In this document: positions 6,520 to 12,987 of the stretch, piece by piece | Layout of the letters: every line of letters begins with the position of its first letter | Position numbering within the stretch: position 1 is the first letter of the stretch | DNA from: M50B91 sp964526665 | Lineage (GTDB): Bacteria > Patescibacteriota > Gracilibacteria > UBA4473 | DNA: 18,349 nt | Direction: 5' to 3' | Assembly (NCBI GenBank): GCA_964526665.1 | Contig: CAZGJL010000017.1 | Location: forward strand, 1 to 18,349 | Translations under genes and position numbers: made by a program | The notes under the pieces: generated by a model | What the model saw: the letters and a program-made list of their open reading frames with translations, nothing else | What the model was told of the DNA's origin: nothing | Databases searched by the model: none

Positions 6520-6524
6520 CACCT

Positions 6525-6593
6525 ATGTGGAGATATAACTTTTCATTAAAAAATCATATCTTCCGTTCTTTGAAAATTCGGCAGAAATATTAG
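6525..6593 (+). CDS. Conserved upstream ORF of unit 5 (22 codons)
   Basis: ATG five bases beyond the -10, TAG at 6591-6593. Differs from the unit 2 peptide only by Leu to Arg at residue 14. Confidence 0.45.
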   Translation: MWRYNFSLKNHIFRSLKIRQKY

Positions 6594-6668
6594 TTGGATC
6601 TCCTTCGCTTTTTGCTCAAAAGCATGGGTGATTCAATTAATTTTATTTATTAACAAATACTAAATGTT
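6525..6668 (+). promoter_or_regulatory. Conserved structured 5' leader, array copy 5
   Basis: 19-mer at 6567-6585; P2 at 6592-6638 with outer strands AGTTGGATC and GATTCAATT (U-A changed to C-G). The inner stem is GCTTTT/AAAAGC with a five-base loop TGCTC. The conserved tail here reads TTATTTATTAAC. Confidence 0.8.
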
Positions 6669-7409
6669 ATGAAACTAAATGCTTTATTAATTAGTAATTC
6701 CACCATGGGACAAGGTCCTCATGCTGGTCAGTATCTGGGACATTGTCTTCCAGAATTACAAAATTTTTTGGTAACACACGACATCAAGTCTGTTCTTTTT
6801 ATTCCTTATGCAGGAGTAACTACGTCATGGGATGCTTATGAAGAAAAAGTGGCCAAAGTCTTCAACGAATTAGGCGTTAAACTAAAGTCTATTCATCATT
6901 ATGATTTTTCGAAAGAAGAAGATGAGCAGGCCATTCAAAATGCTGATGCTATCGTTGTTGGAGGGGGAAACACATTTAACCTCGTACATCAAATGTATGA
7001 CACCGTTATTATGGGAGCAATTGCAGAAGCTGTAGAAAATGGGAAACCGCTTATCGGTTGGAGTGCTGGAGCAAATATTGCTTGTCCTACATTGAAAACT
7101 ACCAATGACATGCCTATCGTAGAGCCTCAAAGTTTTAACTGTTTATGCGTTATTCCATTTCAGATTAACCCACACTACTTAGACAAAAATCCTGATGGAC
7201 ACGGTGGTGAGACACGAGAAGCTCGCCTCGAAGAATTTATTGAAGCTAATCCGAATGTTTATGTAGCCGGCTTACGAGAAGGTTGCATGTTTGAATTCAG
7301 AAACGGAGACATGAAATACATTGGTGAACACACGTGCAGAATTTTTAAGAAAGAAATGGAGCCAAAAGAATTAAAAGATGAAAAAGAGTTACAACTCTTG
7401 CTTGCTTAA
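6669..7409 (+). CDS. pepE: Peptidase E (alpha-aspartyl dipeptidase), S51 family
   Basis: A 246-residue cytosolic serine peptidase that hydrolyses dipeptides with N-terminal aspartate. The known Salmonella triad is Ser-His-Glu, and all three are visible here: Ser132 in GWSAGA, His169 in QINPHY and Glu204 in GLREG. The oxyanion-region GGGN (98-101), TTNDMPIV and GHGGETREARLEEF are also typical. Length is slightly above the usual 229 or so because of a charged tail (KEMEPKELKDEKELQ). The adjacent gene at 5707 is a paralogue that lost all of these residues. It is the last unit of the array, with its own promoter, leader and terminator. No Shine-Dalgarno sequence precedes the ATG. Confidence 0.93.
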   Translation: MKLNALLISNSTMGQGPHAGQYLGHCLPELQNFLVTHDIKSVLFIPYAGVTTSWDAYEEKVAKVFNELGVKLKSIHHYDFSKEEDEQAIQNADAIVVGGGNTFNLVHQMYDTVIMGAIAEAVENGKPLIGWSAGANIACPTLKTTNDMPIVEPQSFNCLCVIPFQINPHYLDKNPDGHGGETREARLEEFIEANPNVYVAGLREGCMFEFRNGDMKYIGEHTCRIFKKEMEPKELKDEKELQLLLA

Positions 7410-7435
7410 ATAAAAAATCTGCTGAACTACAAAGG

Positions 7436-7464
7436 AAAACCGTCTCTCACATGGGACGGTTTTT
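7436..7464 (+). terminator. Terminator of unit 5 (pepE), possibly bidirectional
   Basis: AAAACCGTC (7436-7444) pairs with GACGGTTTT (7455-7463), followed by T. The 3' motif TCTGCTGAACTACAAAGGA (7418-7436) resembles the reverse complement of the leader 19-mer. It sits between convergent genes and the stem also has a T-rich end on the minus strand. Confidence 0.8.
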
Positions 7465-7515
7465 CATATACAAAGTTTTACACAATTTATTCACAAAAAG
7501 AAACTGAACCCCTCA

Positions 7516-8454
7516 TTACTTCGCTAATTCTTGGATCGATACCACTTCCATTGTTCTCACATTCAACTCAATACGAATACTCTCTCCATTCGCAGAAGGA
7601 AATATAACCGTCATTATTTCTGGAGCAAATTCCGAACTCGCCATTTCCCCTTGCTCTTCCCACCATTTATCGATATATGACTTATCTAATCCACGTGAAT
7701 CAAATCCATTGTCCTCAAAAGCTTCAGTGGCAACACGCAAAATATCGGCATCACTTGGTACATCCTCCCATATCAATTGACCTGGTGATACTGGAGAAGG
7801 AACAGCCATAGCTTTTGTCGTAGGAGCAACGGATTGAGCCTCTTCTTCTGGTTCTAAAACATTTGACTCTTCACTTAAAAGCACCATTTGTGGCGTAATA
7901 ACTACCTCTTCTGGTCCTGGTACTTCAACAACTGGTTTTTGCATCTGTATAATGGGCTCTGGAGCAAGTGTTTCTTCTTTCCTCTCCAACACTTGTGATG
8001 TAATCACTACATCTTCTGGTTCTGATAATACGGTTCCTTCTTCCTGAACCACGGGCTCTGCCATGTCTTGCTCAAGAATTGGAACAGGTCGTGACGCCTT
8101 TCTATTATGAAGAACCGGAGATGATGATTCCTTTATCAGAGCTATATCCGGTTTCTGCAGCATTGGCACAATAACCACCGCGCACACTGCCGCTCCGAGA
8201 GCAACCGGTGCGGTAAACTTTAACCATCGTGGTATTCTCCTATGCTTTCGCTGATGCAATTCTTCTGAACGCTGCAAAATCCGACAACGAATCTCTTGAG
8301 CAACTGATTCATCAAGCTTTTCTTTTGGTCGTGCAGCAATAAACTCCCTCAGAAAAGCTCCCCACTCTGTATCATTTACATCAATCTCTGGCACAAATTC
8401 TGCCAATTCCTTGAGCATTTTTTTGATATCGGAATCCGTAAACTGTTTTTTCAT
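7516..8454 (-). CDS. Probable membrane-anchored anti-sigma factor
   Basis: A 312-residue protein with an N-terminal cytosolic part (about 1-77), one transmembrane helix (about 78-99, flanked by RKHRRIPRW), a Pro/Glu-rich extracytoplasmic linker (about 100-225) and a small C-terminal domain (about 226-312). The linker holds an imperfect internal repeat: PEDVVITSQV (about 146-155) and PEEVVITPQM (181-190), each followed by a similar acidic stretch. The N-terminus shows no HxxxCxxC zinc motif. The role is inferred from topology and position: the ATG overlaps the sigma-factor stop as ATGA, so the two are translationally coupled. In such pairs the anti-sigma holds sigma at the membrane until a signal releases it. 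No protease site or signal can be named. Confidence 0.7.
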   Translation of the reverse strand: MKKQFTDSDIKKMLKELAEFVPEIDVNDTEWGAFLREFIAARPKEKLDESVAQEIRCRILQRSEELHQRKHRRIPRWLKFTAPVALGAAVCAVVIVPMLQKPDIALIKESSSPVLHNRKASRPVPILEQDMAEPVVQEEGTVLSEPEDVVITSQVLERKEETLAPEPIIQMQKPVVEVPGPEEVVITPQMVLLSEESNVLEPEEEAQSVAPTTKAMAVPSPVSPGQLIWEDVPSDADILRVATEAFEDNGFDSRGLDKSYIDKWWEEQGEMASSEFAPEIMTVIFPSANGESIRIELNVRTMEVVSIQELAK

Positions 8455-9011
8455 TGTAAAAAAAGTGAAATCGCGAGAAAACTCGCTAATGTTGGAGCGT
8501 CTGCACGTAATTTTTTTAACGCGCGCCCCACTGTCATTTTTACAGCCCCTTCAGATTTCCCTGTTAATTCGGCAATTTGAGCAAATGACAAATCCTGCCA
8601 AAACCGCATCATGAGGACTTCCCTACTTTCAGCTGCCAATTCTCTCAATGCTTTTTGTAATTTTTCACCAACCAATTGTTTGTGCGTTGCTTCCAAAACA
8701 TCATCCAGTGAAGCTAAATCCCATACATCCTCAATATCTTTGTGTTCGTGATAAGAACGCCAATGATCCGTTATCAAATTCCGAGAAATAGTATATATCC
8801 AGGTAGAAAACTGTCCCTTATCAGCATTAAATTGTTTTATTTTTTCAAGCGCTCGTACAAATGTATCGCTTGTTAAGTCCTCGGCTAAATCACGTTGCAT
8901 GGTTTTGTGAAAAATAAATCGAAAAATTCGATCAGCATACAGGTCATAGATCTCGGCAAACCGTTCGGTTTCACCGGACTGACAGGCAGAGATAAGCGCT
9001 CGTTCGTCCAT
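8451..9011 (-). CDS. ECF-type RNA polymerase sigma factor
   Basis: A 186-residue sigma-70 family factor with only regions 2 and 4, the ECF architecture. Region 2 is at about residues 20-85 (YDLYADRIFRFIFHK; DLAEDLTSDTFVRALEKI; STWIYTISRNLITDHWR). Region 4 is at about 115-168 (LRELAAESREVLMMRFW; LSFAQIAELTGKSEGAVKM; RALKKLR). I set the start at the ATG at 9009-9011 (MDERALISACQSGE), where the family's N-terminal helix begins. The 83 in-frame residues upstream are low-complexity and lie over the nrd regulatory region. It overlaps the probable anti-sigma factor by four bases. Its target promoters and ECF subgroup cannot be told from sequence. It is divergent from nrdAB. Confidence 0.9.
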   Translation of the reverse strand: MDERALISACQSGETERFAEIYDLYADRIFRFIFHKTMQRDLAEDLTSDTFVRALEKIKQFNADKGQFSTWIYTISRNLITDHWRSYHEHKDIEDVWDLASLDDVLEATHKQLVGEKLQKALRELAAESREVLMMRFWQDLSFAQIAELTGKSEGAVKMTVGRALKKLRADAPTLASFLAISLFLQ

Positions 9012-9132
9012 ATCGATAAGGAATTTCCATATAGTTGTACGTGTTTTTGTAAAAAAGGTCACATTTTTTAAAAGAAAAAGGGAAAATCCGCATAAAAAGG
9101 GGCATTTGTTTTTCAGACAAAAACTTTTGCCA

Positions 9133-9148
9133 ACACTAGATATTGTAT
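9133..9148 (+). promoter_or_regulatory. NrdR box 1
   Basis: ACACTAGATATTGTAT fits the NrdR consensus acaCwAtATaTwGtgt and its last base begins the -35. Its start is exactly 32 bp from that of box 2, about three helical turns, the classic two-box arrangement. Confidence 0.8.
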
Positions 9149-9176
9149 TTACACTTTGCCTCCACCACAATATATA
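9148..9176 (+). promoter_or_regulatory. nrdAB promoter
   Basis: -35 TTTACA (9148-9153), 17-base spacer, -10 TATATA (9171-9176), giving a leader of about 22 bases. The -10 lies inside NrdR box 2, so repressor binding would exclude RNA polymerase. Confidence 0.7.
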
Positions 9177-9180
9177 GTAT
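9165..9180 (+). promoter_or_regulatory. NrdR box 2
   Basis: CCACAATATATAGTAT contains the core CAATATATAG of the NrdR consensus and covers the -10 element. Confidence 0.8.
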
Positions 9181-9204
9181 TTTTTACACTTTTCATAAAC
9201 AATT

Positions 9205-11823
9205 ATGTACATACCCACCATTCGCAAACGCACCGGACAAATTGTTGAATTTGATGCCAAACGAATCGAAATAGCGATCCAAAAAGCAGTCGAATCTACT
9301 CCCGATCATGGACTGTCTGCACCAGAATTTGCGCGACAAGCTACCGAAATTATCGTCGAAGAACTCGAGGAAAATTTCTTTCTTGATGAAAAAATTCCCT
9401 GCATAGAAGACATTCAAGATGTTGTCGAACGAACCCTGGTCGAATCTGGAAGTTTTTCGGTTGCACGTTCTTACATTTTGTATCGTGCCAAACACACTCA
9501 ATCTCGAGAAGAAAAACGATTGGAGGAACTGGAAAAACTCGAAAAGAATCTCCTCCGCGTGGTAAAACGAAATGGGAAAACGGAGAAATTTGATACGGAG
9601 AAAATTAAAAAATCATGGATACGAGCGGCAAAAGGGCTTGAAAAGAAATGTCCATTTGAAGATTTATTTGAGATTTTCAAAATCACGCTTACTGACAAAA
9701 CTGAAACCAAATATATTTTGAAGCAATTACGAAAAGCCGCTATTGATCTGGTGACAGTAGACAATATCGATTGGCAAATCGTAGCTGGACGACTCTATGC
9801 ATTGGATTTCTATAGCCAGGCAGTGGAAAACCGAGACATAAAACATGATGAAATTTATACAGCAAAATCCTGGGAGAAACATTTCAATGATTATAGGAAA
9901 AAAGGATTCTATTCTGATAAATTTGCAGAAAACTATACCCAAGAACAGATTCTAGAAGCGGGAAACTGGATCGATGCAGAGCGAGATTTTACCTACATTT
10001 ATTCGACAATGTTGGCCTTTGATCGTCGATATTTGCTCAATCCAAATAAAGTTCTTCACGAACTCCCTCAAGAAATGTATCTGGCAGTAGCCTTGTTTTT
10101 GGCAATTCCCGAATCCCCTGACAAACGAATGGACGTGGCTCGTCAAATTTATGAGGTAACGAGTAAGCAAGAGTTAAGTTTGCCAACACCAACACTTCTC
10201 AATGCTCGTACTCAGTTTCATCAACTCTCAAGTTGTTTCAAACTCAATGTCGATGACGACCTTCGCGCTATCTACCATTCAATGGAAAATATGGCACAAA
10301 TTTCTAAGTTTGGAGGAGGCGTTGGTGTGTATCTGGGAAATATTCGTTCTCGTGGAAGTTCTATCCGAAAAGTAAAAGGTTCTTCTGGTGGAGTAATCCC
10401 TTGGACTCGTGTTATCAATGACACTGCAACAGCCGTAAATCAGCTCGGAGCGCGCCTCGGAGCGATTTCTCCGACGCTCGATGTGTGGCATCGAGACATT
10501 AATGATTTTCTTAATTTGCAAACAGAAACCGGCGATATTCGAAGTAAAGCGTTTGATATTTTTCCTGCCGTATCTGTTCCTGATATTTTCATGAAACGAG
10601 TACAAGAAGGAGGTATTTGGACACTCTTCGATCCACATGAGGTGGAAAAAGTTACTGGGAAAAAAATGCAGGATTTGTTTGATACAGAATTTACGAAATT
10701 CTATGAAGCGTGCGAAAAAGATGATCGATTGACATTGAACGAAACAATTCAGGCAAAAGATCTCATGAAAGAGATATTGAAAACAACCGTAGAAACCGGA
10801 ATGCCTTATATGTTCTTTCGCGACACGGTTAATCGAGCTAATCCGAATAAACATGCTGGAAATGTCTACTCTACACAACTGTGTACGGAAATTTGCCAAA
10901 ACACTTCTCCATCAAAATTCGTCGAAGAAACGCACGAAAACGGAACCGTGAATATAAAATATGAGCCAGGAGACACAGTGGTTTGTAATTTAGCATCCAT
11001 TAATGTGGCAAAAGTAAACAGTGATGAAAAGATAAATGAAGTTGTTCCGATCGCTATGCGTGTTTTGGACAACGTGATTGCTCTTAACTTTTATCCGATT
11101 AAAGAAGCTGAAATTACTGCAAAAAAATATCGTCCTGTCGGACTTGGCTTCATGGGGCTTGCCGAATATCTTGCCTGTAATCAATTAAGTTATGACTCAC
11201 CAGAAGCGCGTACAAACGTTGATATGCTTTTTGAAAAATATGCCTACGCCACACTCGACAGCTCTGCCGAATTGGCCAAAGAACGAGGACACTATGAACT
11301 TTTCCCGGGAAGCGATTGGAGCAAAGGATTGCTTTTTAATCGTGATGAAAAATGGTATCGGGAAAACGCAACCACTGATAAAAACTGGAGCAATTTAATT
11401 GAGCGAATAAAAAAGACCGGTCTCCGGTTTGGATATCATCTCTCCCCTGCACCAAACACTTCCACTTCTGGAGTAGTGGGAACCACTGCTGGATTATTGC
11501 CGATATACAAAAAATTCTTCGTAGAAACAAACGTAATCGCGCCGACAGTGACGGTCGCACCGAATTTGAATCAAGATAATTTCTGGCATTACAAAGAATA
11601 TCACACACTCGATATGAAAGACGTCATTGATCTCATGTCTGTGATTTATAAATGGGTCGATCAATCTATCTCCTTTGAATGGATGATGAACCCCGCTAAT
11701 ACGAGTCCCTCAGAGCTTTATGGATGGTATATACATTCCTGGAAATCAGGAATTAAAACGATATACTACGTCCGATCTATGTCTGGCGATGCACACGAAG
11801 TTTGTGAAAGCTGCTCAGGATAA
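9205..11823 (+). CDS. nrdA: Ribonucleoside-diphosphate reductase, class I, alpha subunit
   Basis: An 872-residue catalytic subunit that reduces ribonucleoside diphosphates to deoxy forms using a radical from NrdB. Two ATP-cone-like regions lie at the N-terminus (about 3-95 and 117-205), where dATP/ATP would set overall activity. By alignment to E. coli NrdA, Cys344 and Cys594 form the redox pair, Cys560 is the thiyl-radical residue, and Glu562 is the catalytic acid. Tyr854-Tyr855 is the radical-transfer pair, and the CESC tail (Cys867, Cys870) passes electrons from thioredoxin. The residue matching E. coli Asn437 reads Gln558 (STQLCTE), an unusual substitution. The start fits the first ATP cone. 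nrdB follows 12 bases later in the same operon under the NrdR-type promoter. Confidence 0.97.
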   Translation: MYIPTIRKRTGQIVEFDAKRIEIAIQKAVESTPDHGLSAPEFARQATEIIVEELEENFFLDEKIPCIEDIQDVVERTLVESGSFSVARSYILYRAKHTQSREEKRLEELEKLEKNLLRVVKRNGKTEKFDTEKIKKSWIRAAKGLEKKCPFEDLFEIFKITLTDKTETKYILKQLRKAAIDLVTVDNIDWQIVAGRLYALDFYSQAVENRDIKHDEIYTAKSWEKHFNDYRKKGFYSDKFAENYTQEQILEAGNWIDAERDFTYIYSTMLAFDRRYLLNPNKVLHELPQEMYLAVALFLAIPESPDKRMDVARQIYEVTSKQELSLPTPTLLNARTQFHQLSSCFKLNVDDDLRAIYHSMENMAQISKFGGGVGVYLGNIRSRGSSIRKVKGSSGGVIPWTRVINDTATAVNQLGARLGAISPTLDVWHRDINDFLNLQTETGDIRSKAFDIFPAVSVPDIFMKRVQEGGIWTLFDPHEVEKVTGKKMQDLFDTEFTKFYEACEKDDRLTLNETIQAKDLMKEILKTTVETGMPYMFFRDTVNRANPNKHAGNVYSTQLCTEICQNTSPSKFVEETHENGTVNIKYEPGDTVVCNLASINVAKVNSDEKINEVVPIAMRVLDNVIALNFYPIKEAEITAKKYRPVGLGFMGLAEYLACNQLSYDSPEARTNVDMLFEKYAYATLDSSAELAKERGHYELFPGSDWSKGLLFNRDEKWYRENATTDKNWSNLIERIKKTGLRFGYHLSPAPNTSTSGVVGTTAGLLPIYKKFFVETNVIAPTVTVAPNLNQDNFWHYKEYHTLDMKDVIDLMSVIYKWVDQSISFEWMMNPANTSPSELYGWYIHSWKSGIKTIYYVRSMSGDAHEVCESCSG

Positions 11824-11835
11824 TCTCTTTATACA

Positions 11836-12867
11836 ATGAAAAAAAATCTTATATTCAACGCCAAAGGTGACGACTCTGTAGAAAACAGAACTATCATCAA
11901 AGGAAACACCACCGGGCTCTTCAACCTCAATGACGTAAAATATCCTTGGGCAAAAAACATGTACCAGCTCATGATCGGAAACTTCTGGGTTCCGGAGAAA
12001 ATCAGCGGACTAGGAGACGATGCTACTGCCTACAAACAATCTCTTACCGACAAAGAAAGACGTGCTTACAAAGGAATGCTCTCCTTTCTCACCTTTCTCG
12101 ACAGTCTACAAACAGTAAATTTACCAAACTTTTCTGACTACATTACTTCTCCCGAAGTGAACTTAATCCTTGCGATTCAGGCATTTCAAGAAGGAATTCA
12201 TAGTCAGTCATATGGAACGATTTTGGAAACAGTTGTTGATGCCAAAGAGAGAGAAGAAATTTATTATTTTTGGCGCGATGACAAAGTGCTTCACGATAGA
12301 AATGAGTATATTGGGAAACTCTATCAACAGTTCGTTGATGAACCGAATGACAAAAACTTTTTTCAAGCATTGGTGGCAAACTATCTCCTCGAAGGACTCT
12401 ATTTCTACAATGGATTCGCGTTCTTTGACACGTTGGTCTACAACCAAAAAATGATCGCCACCGGGCGAATGATTAACTACATCCGTCGTGATGAACTCAC
12501 CCATGTAGTACTCTTTGCCAATATCATGAAAGAAATTCGAAAAGAATTCCCTGATATGTGGGATGAAGAAATGTTACGAGAAATGGTGCGTGCCGCCGTT
12601 GATCAAGAAATCGCTTGGACGCATCACATCATTGGAAATGACATCCCTGGGATTAGCAAAGAATCAACCGTGCAATATACGAAGTTCTTGGCGAATGAAC
12701 GACTCAGTCTTCTCAAACTTGAACCAGAATATCCAGAAGTAACGACCACTCCATACAAACACCTGGAGGCGATGGCAGATAATAATTCTGAAAAAACAAA
12801 TTTCTTTGAATCCACGGTTACCAATTACACGCAATCAAGTTCGATGAAAGGGAGTTGGGATTTTTAG
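11836..12867 (+). CDS. nrdB: Ribonucleoside-diphosphate reductase, class I, beta subunit
   Basis: A 343-residue ferritin-like radical-generating subunit. All six metal ligands are present: Asp89 (FLDSLQ), Glu119 and His122 (FQEGIHSQSY), Glu186 (LLEGLYF), and Glu220 and His223 (RDELTH). Tyr126 occupies the tyrosyl-radical position four residues after His122, as in E. coli. The protein therefore looks like a conventional Tyr-radical R2 rather than a Tyr-less variant. Whether the cofactor is di-iron or Fe/Mn cannot be told. The C-terminal tail (NYTQSSSMKGSWDF) is the part expected to bind NrdA. It is translated 12 bases after nrdA and followed by a terminator that overlaps the next gene's promoter. 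Confidence 0.97.
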   Translation: MKKNLIFNAKGDDSVENRTIIKGNTTGLFNLNDVKYPWAKNMYQLMIGNFWVPEKISGLGDDATAYKQSLTDKERRAYKGMLSFLTFLDSLQTVNLPNFSDYITSPEVNLILAIQAFQEGIHSQSYGTILETVVDAKEREEIYYFWRDDKVLHDRNEYIGKLYQQFVDEPNDKNFFQALVANYLLEGLYFYNGFAFFDTLVYNQKMIATGRMINYIRRDELTHVVLFANIMKEIRKEFPDMWDEEMLREMVRAAVDQEIAWTHHIIGNDIPGISKESTVQYTKFLANERLSLLKLEPEYPEVTTTPYKHLEAMADNNSEKTNFFESTVTNYTQSSSMKGSWDF

Positions 12868-12927
12868 AAAAAATATTGTGACTTAGGAATAATTAAAAGT
12901 CGCACCACGCCTGTAATTTAAGACGAT

Positions 12928-12953
12928 AAAGGGGTTGAAAAAACTCCCTTTTT
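12928..12953 (+). terminator. Probable nrdAB terminator, overlapping the next promoter
   Basis: AAAGGG-GTT pairs with AAC-t-CCCTTT (one bulged T) around a GAAAA loop, and the T-run ends at 12953. The -35 of the downstream promoter lies in the stem and loop. Confidence 0.55.
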
Positions 12954-12963
12954 GTGGTAGGAT
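12935..12963 (+). promoter_or_regulatory. Promoter of the 1015-aa protein gene
   Basis: TTGAAA (12935-12940), 17-base spacer, TAGGAT (12958-12963), giving a leader of roughly 18 bases before the ATG at 12988. Confidence 0.65.
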
Positions 12964-12987
12964 GAAGAGATTTGAACATCTCCAAAA

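Larger units (their letters stand above)
9012..9204. promoter_or_regulatory. Divergent sigma / nrdAB intergenic region
   Basis: A 193-bp region between divergent genes. The right half carries the nrdA promoter and two NrdR boxes. On the minus strand toward the sigma gene I see only weak promoter candidates, for example TTGTCT with a 17-base spacer to TTTTAT, and no confident ECF-type autoregulatory promoter. Confidence 0.6.

Noticed and set aside
3973..6668. Integron-like cassette array with attC sites (GTTRRRY and RYYYAAC-like ends in the P2 hairpin)
   Set aside because: GTTGGAT and ATTCAAC occur in P2, but the order is GTT...AAC with AAC outermost, opposite to attC folding. The AAC before TCTGCC is missing in two units, and no integrase is present.
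3391..6668. CRISPR array from the five regularly spaced repeats
   Set aside because: Repeats are over 100 bp, spaced by whole genes, and there are no cas genes.
9012..9260. N-terminal extension of the ECF sigma factor (83 extra residues)
   Set aside because: It would translate through the nrd promoter and NrdR boxes and overlap nrdA. The family start matches the ATG at 9009-9011.
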